Of a DNA stretch of 64,000 nucleotides, positions 25,750 through 33,251 are shown piece by piece (position 1 is the stretch's first letter; every line of letters begins with the position of its first letter). The DNA is from Bacteroidota bacterium (lineage in GTDB: Bacteria; Bacteroidota; Bacteroidia; Cytophagales; Cyclobacteriaceae). The stretch is taken from NCBI GenBank assembly GCA_018266435.1, contig JAFEAL010000020.1, forward strand, positions 1-64,000, written 5' to 3'. Both the position numbers and the translations under genes were made by a program. The notes beneath the pieces are model-generated. The model worked only from the letters and a program-made list of their open reading frames with translations. It was not told the origin of the DNA and made no database searches.

Positions 25750-25782
25750 AAATTGACCACCTCAGTTCAGTGCAAATTGACC
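25750..25782. mobile_element. Possible IS21-type terminal fragment
   Basis: AAATTGACC occurs at 25750-25758 and again at 25774-25782. The reverse complement reads GGTCAATTT twice with the intervening TGCACTGAACTGAGGTGG. Repeated GGTCAATTT blocks at this spacing are reminiscent of the multiple terminal repeats of Bacteroidota IS21-family elements. No istA or istB sequence is nearby, so at most this is a left-over end. The family link is from memory of such ends and needs a database comparison. Confidence 0.35.
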
Positions 25783-25807
25783 GGAGGGATCCTAAACAAA
25801 CTGAGCA

Positions 25808-25915
25808 TTTACCAAAGAGGTAAACTGAGAGCATGCTAGTTGATGACCGTGTGGTTGGTGATAACACCAACCAGGAGCAGTTTTGTAACCTGACGAAAGA
25901 AGCGCCAAGTCAGGT
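25808..25915. other. Three consecutive hairpins upstream of lepA
   Basis: TTTACC (25808-25813) pairs with GGTAAA (25819-25824). GGTTGGTG (25853-25860) pairs with CACCAACC (25865-25872) around ATAA. ACCTGAC (25888-25894) pairs with GTCAGGT (25909-25915). All three stems are perfect. None is followed by a T-run. They may be a structured RNA, or the remains of a mobile element; I do not recognise a known RNA family. Confidence 0.4.
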
Positions 25916-26010
25916 CGGAAGATCTGGTAGAATATAAAAAATTGGAAAGAAAACCGTTACAGTTCCTATACAATGGATAATAACCATTAACTAATAACAT
26001 CCTTTATTCC

Positions 26011-26018
26011 TACCTTTG
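26011..26018 (+). promoter_or_regulatory. -7 promoter element of lepA
   Basis: TACCTTTG is a perfect match to the Bacteroidota TAnnTTTG element, 21 bases before the lepA ATG. A start site near 26025 gives a 15-base leader. The -33 region is not well matched. Confidence 0.55.
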
Positions 26019-26039
26019 CGGCCTAAATCTAAGGACTGA

Positions 26040-27833
26040 ATGAAGGGAATGGACCACATTCGCAATTTTTGCATCATAGCCCATATCGACCACGGCAAAA
26101 GCACGTTGGCCGACCGGCTTTTGGAGGCTACCGGTACGCTTACAGACCGCCAAATGCAGGCGCAAGTACTTGATAACATGGATTTGGAGCGCGAAAAAGG
26201 AATCACAATTAAGGCACACGCTATCCAAATGAACTACAAATTCGAAGGAAAAGAATATACCCTGAATTTAATCGATACCCCCGGCCATGTTGATTTTTCG
26301 TATGAAGTGAGCCGCTCCATTGCCGCTTGCGAAGGTGCCCTGCTGATTGTGGACGCGGCACAGGGCATACAAGCTCAGACCATCTCTAACTTATACCTGG
26401 CACTGGAACACAACCTCACCATTATTCCTGTCTTAAACAAAATTGATTTACCTGCCGCCATGCCCGAAGAAGTAACCGATCAGGTGGTGGACTTGATTGG
26501 CTGCAACAGAGAAGAGGTGATCCGCGCCAGCGCCAAAGAAGGAATTGGTATTGAAGAAATTTTACAAGCAGCTGTGCAGCGCATTCCCGCACCTAAGGGC
26601 GACCCCAACGCCCCGCTGCAAGCCATGATTTTTGACTCAGTATTTAATTCGTTCAGGGGTATTGAAGTTTATTTTCGAGTATTTAATGGAGTGATTAAAA
26701 AAAATGACAAAGTAAAATTTGTCAACACCGGCCAAGAATACAATGCCGATGAAATTGGTGTATTGAAGTTGGATAAACACGCCCGCGAAGAAATCAGCAC
26801 CGGCAACGTAGGCTACTTAATTTCAGGGATTAAAGTAGCCAAGGAAGTGAAAGTGGGAGACACCATTACTCACGCCAACCGCCCGGGCGAAGCGATCAAA
26901 GGATTTGAAAATGTGAAACCGATGGTGTTCGCAGGAATTTACCCGGTTGAAACTTCGGAGTTTGAAGAGCTTCGCGCCTCCATGGAAAAACTGCAACTCA
27001 ACGATGCCGCCTTGGTTTGGGAACCCGAAACTTCGGCTGCCCTTGGCTTTGGTTTCCGCTGCGGGTTTCTGGGCATGTTACACATGGAAATTGTGCAAGA
27101 ACGACTGGAACGTGAATTTAACATGACTGTTATTACGACAGTCCCTTCCGTAGAGTTCAGGGCGTTGCTGACCAATGGAAAAGTAATTGAGATCAATGCA
27201 CCATCCGAAATGCCTGATCCAACAATGATGGAAATGATTGAGGAGCCATTCATCGCAGCACAGATTATCTCTAAGGCCGAGTTCATCGGCCCGATTATTA
27301 CCTTATGTATGGACAAACGCGGAGTGATCAAAAACCAGGTTTACCTCACCAGCGACCGTGTAGAGTTGACTTTTGATATGCCACTTTCAGAAATTGTATT
27401 TGATTTTTTTGATAAACTCAAGACCATTTCAAAAGGATACGCTTCGCTCGATTATCACCTGATTGGCTTCCGCGAAAGCGACATGGTGAAGTTAGATGTG
27501 ATGTTAAATGGCGATAAGGTTGATGCACTCTCAGCAATTGTGCATCGAAATAAATCCTACGAATGGGGAAAAAAATTGTGCGAGAAACTCAAAGAACTGA
27601 TCCCTCGTCAGATGTTTGAAATTGCGATTCAAGCCGCAATCGGGCAAAAAATTATCTCCCGCGAGACCGTGAGCGCCATGCGAAAAAATGTGATAGCAAA
27701 ATGTTACGGTGGCGATATTTCGCGAAAACGTAAATTATTAGAGAAACAAAAAAAGGGAAAGAAACGCATGCGTCAGATTGGAACGGTAGAAGTGCCGCAA
27801 GAAGCGTTTATGGCAGTGCTTAAAATCAATTAA
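26040..27833 (+). CDS. lepA: Elongation factor 4 (LepA), ribosome back-translocase
   Basis: 597 residues, the normal LepA length. The GTPase domain carries G1 [16 protein letters not shown]3 [11 protein letters not shown] and G4 NKID. EF-G-like domains II, III and V follow. The C-terminal LepA-specific domain contains [20 protein letters not shown], its hallmark. LepA is a cytosolic ribosome-binding GTPase that promotes back-translocation or assists 30S assembly. An internal ATG at 26049 (MDHIRNF) is an equally family-like start. Confidence 0.97.
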   Translation: MKGMDHIRNFCIIAHIDHGKSTLADRLLEATGTLTDRQMQAQVLDNMDLEREKGITIKAHAIQMNYKFEGKEYTLNLIDTPGHVDFSYEVSRSIAACEGALLIVDAAQGIQAQTISNLYLALEHNLTIIPVLNKIDLPAAMPEEVTDQVVDLIGCNREEVIRASAKEGIGIEEILQAAVQRIPAPKGDPNAPLQAMIFDSVFNSFRGIEVYFRVFNGVIKKNDKVKFVNTGQEYNADEIGVLKLDKHAREEISTGNVGYLISGIKVAKEVKVGDTITHANRPGEAIKGFENVKPMVFAGIYPVETSEFEELRASMEKLQLNDAALVWEPETSAALGFGFRCGFLGMLHMEIVQERLEREFNMTVITTVPSVEFRALLTNGKVIEINAPSEMPDPTMMEMIEEPFIAAQIISKAEFIGPIITLCMDKRGVIKNQVYLTSDRVELTFDMPLSEIVFDFFDKLKTISKGYASLDYHLIGFRESDMVKLDVMLNGDKVDALSAIVHRNKSYEWGKKLCEKLKELIPRQMFEIAIQAAIGQKIISRETVSAMRKNVIAKCYGGDISRKRKLLEKQKKGKKRMRQIGTVEVPQEAFMAVLKIN

Positions 27834-27834
27834 G

Positions 27835-27902
27835 AATTACAAATCTCAGGTCACAAATTATGACCTCTGCGAGTTGAAATTTGAAATCGGTAATCTGTAA
27901 TT
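27835..27902. repeat. Nested inverted repeat between lepA and folD
   Basis: The outer arms AATTACA (27835-27841) and TGTAATT (27896-27902) enclose a perfect inner hairpin, AGGTCA (27848-27853) with TGACCT (27861-27866). The whole 74-base gap is taken up by this structure. There is no T-run, so it is not a classic terminator. It resembles a REP-like palindrome or a messenger-processing structure. Confidence 0.4.
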
Positions 27903-27907
27903 AAAAA

Positions 27908-28795
27908 ATGACGACAACAACTACCTACACATTAATCGATGGCCGCAAAGTCTCTAACGACATCAAAGCAGAAATTGCCGCGAAAGTAGCCGAGCGCAAA
28001 AACCAGAACAAAAAAGTGCCACATCTCGCCATCATTTTAGTGGGCGATGACGGTGCCAGCCAAACGTATGTTGACAACAAAGTGAAAGCCTGCAAAGCAG
28101 CAGGATTTCACTATACCATGATGCGCTTTGCCGATACCATCAGTGAAGACAAACTGATGAAACACATAGACCAGGTCAACCGCGATGAAGACGTGGATGG
28201 GTTCATTGTGCAGTTGCCGTTGCCCGCTCACATCAGCGTGGAGCGTATCACCGAAAAAATCCGCCCGGATAAAGATGTGGACGGATTTACCAACCGTAAC
28301 TTTGGAAGTATTTTTTCAAAAAATCCATTGCTCATGCCGGCCACTCCGTATGGTGTAATGGAATTATTGAGACGATATAATATAGACACAGAAGGGAAAC
28401 ATTGTGTGGTGGTAGGAGCCAGCCGGATTGCCGGTGCCCCCCTCAGCATGATGCTCACCGAGCAAGGCCGCGCCACAGTTACGATCTGTCATAAATACAC
28501 CCAAGACATTACAAGCTATACACGACAGGCTGATATATTGCTGGTAGCCGTGGGCAAACCAAAGTTAGTAACAGCAGACATGGTAAAAGAAGGGGCAGTG
28601 GTAATAGATATTGGTACCACTAAAGTAGACGATCCTTCGCATAAAAATGGTTTCTACATAACCGGTGATGTTGATTTTAAAAATGTAGCACCCAAGACCT
28701 CATTTATTACACCTGTTCCCGGAGGTGTTGGTCCAATGACCATTGCTTCGTTGCTACTGAATACATTGAAAGCCACAGAACTCAGGCATCCTTAG
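27908..28795 (+). CDS. folD: FolD bifunctional methylene-THF dehydrogenase/cyclohydrolase
   Basis: 295 residues, normal FolD length. The substrate-site motif YVDNKVKACKAAGF contains the catalytic Tyr and Lys, with DGFIVQLPLPAH as the second signature. The NADP-binding Rossmann region contains VVVGASRIAGAPLSMML, where most FolD proteins have GRSxxVG. TPVPGGVGPMTIASLL is the C-terminal signature. It interconverts 5,10-methylene-, methenyl- and 10-formyl-THF in the cytosol, so it supplies the formyl donor used by Fmt encoded at 57952-58875. Confidence 0.96.
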   Translation: MTTTTTYTLIDGRKVSNDIKAEIAAKVAERKNQNKKVPHLAIILVGDDGASQTYVDNKVKACKAAGFHYTMMRFADTISEDKLMKHIDQVNRDEDVDGFIVQLPLPAHISVERITEKIRPDKDVDGFTNRNFGSIFSKNPLLMPATPYGVMELLRRYNIDTEGKHCVVVGASRIAGAPLSMMLTEQGRATVTICHKYTQDITSYTRQADILLVAVGKPKLVTADMVKEGAVVIDIGTTKVDDPSHKNGFYITGDVDFKNVAPKTSFITPVPGGVGPMTIASLLLNTLKATELRHP

Positions 28796-28869
28796 AAATC
28801 TATTTTAAATTCAATATAGAAAACAGGCTAAAGGTTGAATCTTGAACTTGAAATGTTGAATGGGATAAT

Positions 28870-29490
28870 ATGAACACCCCAACTTCTCAATACATGACCC
28901 TGCCCGTAATGGAATCATTCTACACCATTCAGGGTGAAGGGTTTTATCAGGGCCATGCCGCGTACTTTATTCGTCTGGCCGGATGTGACGTAGGGTGCGT
29001 GTGGTGCGATGTGAAAGAATCGTGGGATGCTACAGCTCATCCAAAAATAGAAACGGAAGAAATTGTGAGAAGAGCAAAAAACTCGGGAAGCAAAATAGCC
29101 GTGATAACCGGAGGCGAACCGGCCATGTATAATTTGAGTGAACTGACAAAAGAACTGCAAGCCGCTGGGTTAAAAACCAACATCGAAACTTCAGGAGCCT
29201 ACCCGTTGACAGGAACCTGGAATTGGATTTGTGTTTCGCCAAAAAAATTTAAGCCTCCTCATTCTTCCGTTTTTAATCAGGCAAATGAATTGAAAATAAT
29301 AATCTACAACAAAAACGATTTCGATTGGGCAGAAGCGCATGCCGCTAAGACCGGTCCTGCTTGTGAATTATTTCTGCAACCCGAGTGGTCTAAAGAAAAG
29401 GAGATGATTCCGCTGATTATTGAGTATGTTAAAACCCACCCGAAGTGGAAAGTTTCGTTGCAGATTCATAAGTACATGAATATACCCTGA
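28870..29490 (+). CDS. queE: QueE 7-carboxy-7-deazaguanine synthase (radical SAM)
   Basis: 206 residues, the compact form. The radical-SAM cysteines lie in CDVGCVWC (Cys39, Cys43, Cys46; CX3CX2C), after the N-terminal substrate motif FYTIQGEGFYQGHAAYFIRL. TGGEPAMYNL is the SAM-binding GGE motif. QueE converts 6-carboxytetrahydropterin to 7-carboxy-7-deazaguanine in queuosine/preQ0 synthesis. The preceding enzyme, QueD, is encoded at 39547-39966. The gene sits between folD and the pab genes and may be co-transcribed with them. Confidence 0.92.
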   Translation: MNTPTSQYMTLPVMESFYTIQGEGFYQGHAAYFIRLAGCDVGCVWCDVKESWDATAHPKIETEEIVRRAKNSGSKIAVITGGEPAMYNLSELTKELQAAGLKTNIETSGAYPLTGTWNWICVSPKKFKPPHSSVFNQANELKIIIYNKNDFDWAEAHAAKTGPACELFLQPEWSKEKEMIPLIIEYVKTHPKWKVSLQIHKYMNIP

Positions 29491-29552
29491 ATGCGTTACG
29501 CTTAAATGCTTGGCCGGGGTCACAACAACAGGTTAGTCATCAACACATCAAA

Positions 29553-30527
29553 ATGACTCTCTCAGAATTTGAATCGAAACTAAATCACTGGGGCCAGACA
29601 CAAACCCCTTTTTTGTTTCTGATCGATTATGAAATGGAACGACCTTGCGCGTGGACAATCCATGAAATACCTGACAGTATTTTGGTTTCAATCAATGATT
29701 TTTCAAACACACATCTTAATGAGAATAAGATATTTTCGGATACAATAAACTTGAGCCCGCAAGCTATTTCCTATGATGCGTATACCCGCAAATTTGATTA
29801 CATTAATAAAAGAATTCTGCACGGAGATTCTTATCTCGTCAACCTGACTATTAAAACACCGGTTGAGTTGAATTGTTCCCTGGAAGAAATTTTTTACCGG
29901 GTAAAAGCCAAACACAAACTTTTTTGGAAAGATCAGTTTTTGGTTTTTTCGCCCGAAACTTTTGTTCAGATCAAAGAAGGGAAAATTTTTACATTTCCTA
30001 TGAAAGGAACCACTGATGCGGCTCAGCCGGATGCCGAGAAAATGTTGCTGAACGATGGTAAAGAATTTTCTGAGCACGTTACCATTGTAGATTTGCTTCG
30101 CAATGATTTAAGCTTGGTATCATCGCACGTTGAGGTGAAGAGATTTCGTTATGTTGAGAAAATAATAACCAATCACAATAGTCTACTGCAGGTAAGTTCA
30201 GAAATTGTGGGTACTCTTCCCGATAATTATTTATCCAGGCTAGGGTCTATTTTAATTTCCCTTCTGCCCGCAGGAAGTATTAGTGGAGCGCCTAAGAAAG
30301 AAACCATTGAGATTATTAAAGAAACCGAACAAGAAAAACGAGGCTACTACACCGGAGTTTTTGGATACTTTGATGGCGCAACCTTAGACAGTGCCGTGAT
30401 GATCCGTTTCATCGAACAGCAGGGAAACCGGTATTATTACCGAAGTGGCGGAGGAATTACCGCACAAAGTGATATAGCAAAAGAATACCAGGAAGTACAA
30501 GAAAAAATTTATGTACCGGTTTATTGA
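29553..30527 (+). CDS. pabB: Aminodeoxychorismate synthase component I (PabB-like)
   Basis: 324 residues covering the chorismate-binding core of the TrpE/PabB/MenF family. Signatures are SYLVNLTIKTPVEL near the N-terminus, FSPETFVQIKEGKIFTFPMK, and GSISGAPKKETIEIIKETEQ followed by RGYYTGVFGYFDG. The short N-terminal region and the pabC-type gene overlapping its end by 17 bases favour PabB over anthranilate or isochorismate synthase. It makes 4-amino-4-deoxychorismate for folate synthesis. No glutamine amidotransferase (PabA) gene is in the window, so ammonia or a distant subunit must serve. Confidence 0.87.
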   Translation: MTLSEFESKLNHWGQTQTPFLFLIDYEMERPCAWTIHEIPDSILVSINDFSNTHLNENKIFSDTINLSPQAISYDAYTRKFDYINKRILHGDSYLVNLTIKTPVELNCSLEEIFYRVKAKHKLFWKDQFLVFSPETFVQIKEGKIFTFPMKGTTDAAQPDAEKMLLNDGKEFSEHVTIVDLLRNDLSLVSSHVEVKRFRYVEKIITNHNSLLQVSSEIVGTLPDNYLSRLGSILISLLPAGSISGAPKKETIEIIKETEQEKRGYYTGVFGYFDGATLDSAVMIRFIEQQGNRYYYRSGGGITAQSDIAKEYQEVQEKIYVPVY

Positions 30528-31104
30528 ATCCATCCGGCTGAACGAAGGAGAGATTGAAAACTTGATTTACCATCAGGCCCGGGTAGAGCGTACTTTTCTA
30601 AAGTATTTTGATGGAAGCAACCCCATTGATCTAAACCAGTATTTACTAACCTGCCCGTTTCCTTCAGTTGGCCTTCACAAAATCCGATTGGTGTATGATC
30701 GGGCAATTCAATCCATATTAATTAGTTCATATTCAAGTAAGACAATTTCCAGTTTGAAACTGGTTAACGATGACACGGTGAAGTATGAATACAAGTACGA
30801 AGATCGCGGCAAATTGAAAACTCTTTTTGATCAGCGGCAATTGTGCGATGAGGTGATTATTACAAAAGACGGATTCATAACCGACTCGTCAGTAGCCAAC
30901 TTGGTTTTTAAACGAAAAGATAAGTGGCTGACACCCTTCACGTATTTGCTCAACGGCACACAACGCCAATTTCTATTGGATCAAAAAATAATTGAAGAAG
31001 AAAAAATCACAATCAACGACCTCCATCGTTATGAAAAAGTAAAACTGATCAACGCTATGCTTAAATTTGATGCTCCTGAAATCAGCATTAATCAAATTGT
31101 TTAA
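30511..31104 (+). CDS. pabC: Aminodeoxychorismate lyase-like aminotransferase class IV (PabC-like)
   Basis: 197 residues with class IV PLP-enzyme signatures. YKYEDRGKLKTLFDQR carries the region of the Schiff-base lysine, and CDEVIITKDGFITDSSVANL the cofactor-binding glutamate. Position right after pabB with a 17-base overlap argues for 4-amino-4-deoxychorismate lyase, which releases pyruvate to give para-aminobenzoate. It is shorter than typical PabC (about 270 residues) but both halves are represented. Six bases separate it from the following OmpA-family gene. Confidence 0.82.
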   Translation: MYRFIESIRLNEGEIENLIYHQARVERTFLKYFDGSNPIDLNQYLLTCPFPSVGLHKIRLVYDRAIQSILISSYSSKTISSLKLVNDDTVKYEYKYEDRGKLKTLFDQRQLCDEVIITKDGFITDSSVANLVFKRKDKWLTPFTYLLNGTQRQFLLDQKIIEEEKITINDLHRYEKVKLINAMLKFDAPEISINQIV

Positions 31105-31110
31105 CAAAGG

Positions 31111-32988
31111 ATGAAGTATTGGATCATTATTTTTTTTCCTTTTTTTTCGTGTGCCCAAACGCTCACGACAAAAAACAAAAAAGCAATTGCGCTTTATAAC
31201 GAGGCCGATAATTTCCGGGTACGTGGCCAGTTCGATCAAGCCGTTCGGTTGTTAAAACAAGCTATTGACAAGGATAAAAAATTTGAAGAAGCATATTTTC
31301 GAATGGCTCTCACGTATAAAAACAGGGGCGATTTACCTAATTCAACAGACTATTATGAGAAAGGATTAGTACTTACACCGTACCCCACCAGGCAAAAAAT
31401 TTATTACTACGCACTGACTGAAAATTATTTGCGCTCAGGGAAATACGAACAGGCCAAGACCAACGCAGATAAATTTCTTTCTATTGAAAAAGCCGATAAA
31501 CAAAAGACTGCTCAGGCTGCTTGTTGGAAATCGCAGGCCGAATATGGGTGGGCACATCACCGTGAAAATTTAGGCTATAGGGTTTGGCCACTCAATGATA
31601 CAGTAAATGCCTATCCTATGCAGTATTTTCCAACCATCACCGCTGACGGACAGTCGATGATCTTTACCGTGCGCTACGGCCGGGCTCATGATGACAACGA
31701 AGATATTTTCATATCAGCCAAAGAAAATGACAAATGGATGGCTCCGGTTTCGATTTCTTCAAGCATAAACAGCGACTACCGCGAAGGAGCCTGTAGCATC
31801 TCAGCCGATGGTCGCCATTTGGTGTTTACCATTTGCGGACCGCGTGGATGTGATTTATACGAGAGTAAAAAAAACGGAGATGCGTGGAGCAAGCCTACGA
31901 ATTTAGGGCCGAACATTAATACGATGGGCTGGGAAGCACAGCCTTCTCTTTCAGCCGATGGAAGTGAACTTTACTTTGTAAGCGATAGAAAAGGTGGTCT
32001 GGGCGGATATGATATTTGGTACTCTCAAAAAGATTCTGCCGGGAAGTGGATGAAAGCAAAAAACGCAGGGAAACCTATCAATACAAGTTTTGATGAGATT
32101 GCTCCGTACATTCATGTAAACAACCACAATTTATTTTTTGCATCCAATGGATTGCCAGGATTTGGCGGTTACGACATTTATTCCTCTGAAAAAATGAATA
32201 ACCAGTGGCAGGAACCAAAAAACCTGGGAGCCCCGCTTAATGATTTTGAAGATCAGTATTCTTTTGTAGTAACCAGTGATGGGGCAACCGCTTATTACTC
32301 GAGGGAAGAGGGAGTAAACCAGAGTAAAATATACCAGGCATTTATTCCGGAGGATTTGCGTGTGCACTACCGAGGAAATGTAGTAAAAGGTGTGGTTTCC
32401 AACAGCCAAACCCAAAAGCCGATGAAAGCACGCGTTGAATTATTTGACCTGAGACTTAATCAAAAAACATCAACATTTACTTCTGATTCATTAACCGGAA
32501 ACTATTTAATAGTGATTCCCGGTAAATCAGAATATGCCCTACATGTAGCTGAGACGGGCTACTTATTTTACAGTTTACATTTTAATTATGAAGAAAAAGA
32601 TCAAGACAGGCCGGTACAAATTAATATCGTTCTGCAACCAATAATAAAAAACGCGGTAACCGTTTTAAATAATATCTTTTTTGAGTTCGATAAATATGCG
32701 ATCAACCCAAAATCTCTTACAGAATTAGGTGAAGTAGTCAAATTTTTAACTGAAAACCCGTCAATCAAAGTCGAGATTAGCGGGCATACGGATGATGTGG
32801 GTAATGAAAACTATAACCAAGTACTTTCTCAAAAACGAGCACAATCGGTAGTTGATTACCTGATTTCTAAAGGCATAGAATCCAAGCGTTTAACCCGTGC
32901 TGGTATTGGCTCTAAAAAGCCCATCCGACCAAACGACACAGAAGAAAACCGCCAACTAAACAGAAGGATAGAGTTTAGAATATTATAA
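31111..32988 (+). CDS. TPR / beta-propeller / OmpA-C lipoprotein with PorE-like architecture
   Basis: 625 residues. The leader MKYWIIIFFPFFSC suggests a lipoprotein with Cys14. The domain order is TPR (about 25-130), PD40/WD40-like propeller blades (about 165-420, SADGSELYFVSDRKGGLGGY), a carboxypeptidase-regulatory-like sandwich (about 430-505, VVKGVVSNSQTQKPMKARVE), and an OmpA C-terminal peptidoglycan-binding domain (about 520-625). The OmpA domain has FFEFDKYAINPKSL and ISGHTDDVGNENYNQVLSQK. This order is that of PorE, a Porphyromonas type IX secretion component tethering the outer membrane to peptidoglycan. Many Bacteroidota carry several paralogues, so PorE identity is an inference. No other type IX secretion genes are in the window. 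It is the last gene of the queE-pab cluster. Confidence 0.85.
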   Translation: MKYWIIIFFPFFSCAQTLTTKNKKAIALYNEADNFRVRGQFDQAVRLLKQAIDKDKKFEEAYFRMALTYKNRGDLPNSTDYYEKGLVLTPYPTRQKIYYYALTENYLRSGKYEQAKTNADKFLSIEKADKQKTAQAACWKSQAEYGWAHHRENLGYRVWPLNDTVNAYPMQYFPTITADGQSMIFTVRYGRAHDDNEDIFISAKENDKWMAPVSISSSINSDYREGACSISADGRHLVFTICGPRGCDLYESKKNGDAWSKPTNLGPNINTMGWEAQPSLSADGSELYFVSDRKGGLGGYDIWYSQKDSAGKWMKAKNAGKPINTSFDEIAPYIHVNNHNLFFASNGLPGFGGYDIYSSEKMNNQWQEPKNLGAPLNDFEDQYSFVVTSDGATAYYSREEGVNQSKIYQAFIPEDLRVHYRGNVVKGVVSNSQTQKPMKARVELFDLRLNQKTSTFTSDSLTGNYLIVIPGKSEYALHVAETGYLFYSLHFNYEEKDQDRPVQINIVLQPIIKNAVTVLNNIFFEFDKYAINPKSLTELGEVVKFLTENPSIKVEISGHTDDVGNENYNQVLSQKRAQSVVDYLISKGIESKRLTRAGIGSKKPIRPNDTEENRQLNRRIEFRIL

Positions 32989-33025
32989 AAAAATAATTTT
33001 TTTAACATCATTTTAATTAATTTTT

Positions 33026-33033
33026 TATATTTG
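33026..33033 (+). promoter_or_regulatory. -7 promoter element upstream of the susC leader
   Basis: TATATTTG fits TAnnTTTG. It lies 219 bases before the susC ATG and 69 bases before a strong intrinsic terminator hairpin, so transcripts starting near 33040 would carry the leader described in the next entries. The -33 region is T-rich but has no exact TTTG at 19 bases. Confidence 0.45.
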
Positions 33034-33050
33034 CTAACCATTAATTGAGT

Positions 33051-33065
33051 AGTTACCTGGTAACT
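33051..33065. promoter_or_regulatory. Perfect palindrome in the susC leader
   Basis: AGTTACC (33051-33057) and GGTAACT (33059-33065) form a perfect 7-bp palindrome around one base. It could be a protein-binding operator near the predicted transcription start, or a short RNA hairpin. Confidence 0.4.
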
Positions 33066-33077
33066 TCAACTTCAAGT

Positions 33078-33121
33078 AATAGGTTTTTGTTTAAGAAAAT
33101 CGCCCAGTAGATACACCTATT
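33078..33121 (+). promoter_or_regulatory. Possible antiterminator pairing in the susC leader
   Basis: AATAGGT (33078-33084) is complementary to ACCTATT (33115-33121). The latter bases are the loop and 3' arm of the terminator stem, so the two structures exclude each other. This is the arrangement of a transcription attenuator. There is no matched known riboswitch. Confidence 0.4.
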
Positions 33122-33135
33122 GGGCTTTTTTTTTT
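33102..33135 (+). terminator. Intrinsic terminator between the PorE-like gene and susC
   Basis: GCCCAGTAG (33102-33110) pairs with CTATTGGGC (33117-33125), with one G-U, around a 6-base loop. Ten consecutive T (33126-33135) follow. It either ends the preceding operon or acts as a leader attenuator for susC. Confidence 0.85.
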
Positions 33136-33251
33136 AGGGTTTCCACTTATTCAATACCACCTCTATAAGTATATTTTAATATAATTTTTATATTATAATT
33201 ATTTAATCTTTATTTGTTTTTTAAATTATTTATAAATAAACCTGATTTAGT

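Larger units (their letters stand above)
25627..26039. other. Gene-free region with possible IS end and clustered hairpins
   Basis: 413 bases between yifB and lepA with no convincing coding frame on either strand. The left part is unremarkable. The middle has a duplicated AAATTGACC motif (25750-25782). The right half has three hairpins in a row (25808-25915), then an AT-rich promoter region for lepA. This is unusually long for the local gene spacing. Confidence 0.6.

Noticed and set aside
25460-25870. A 136-codon minus-strand frame covering the yifB-lepA gap
   Set aside because: It runs into yifB antisense, its translation is Cys/Ser/Arg-rich without a domain, and the gap contains hairpins instead.
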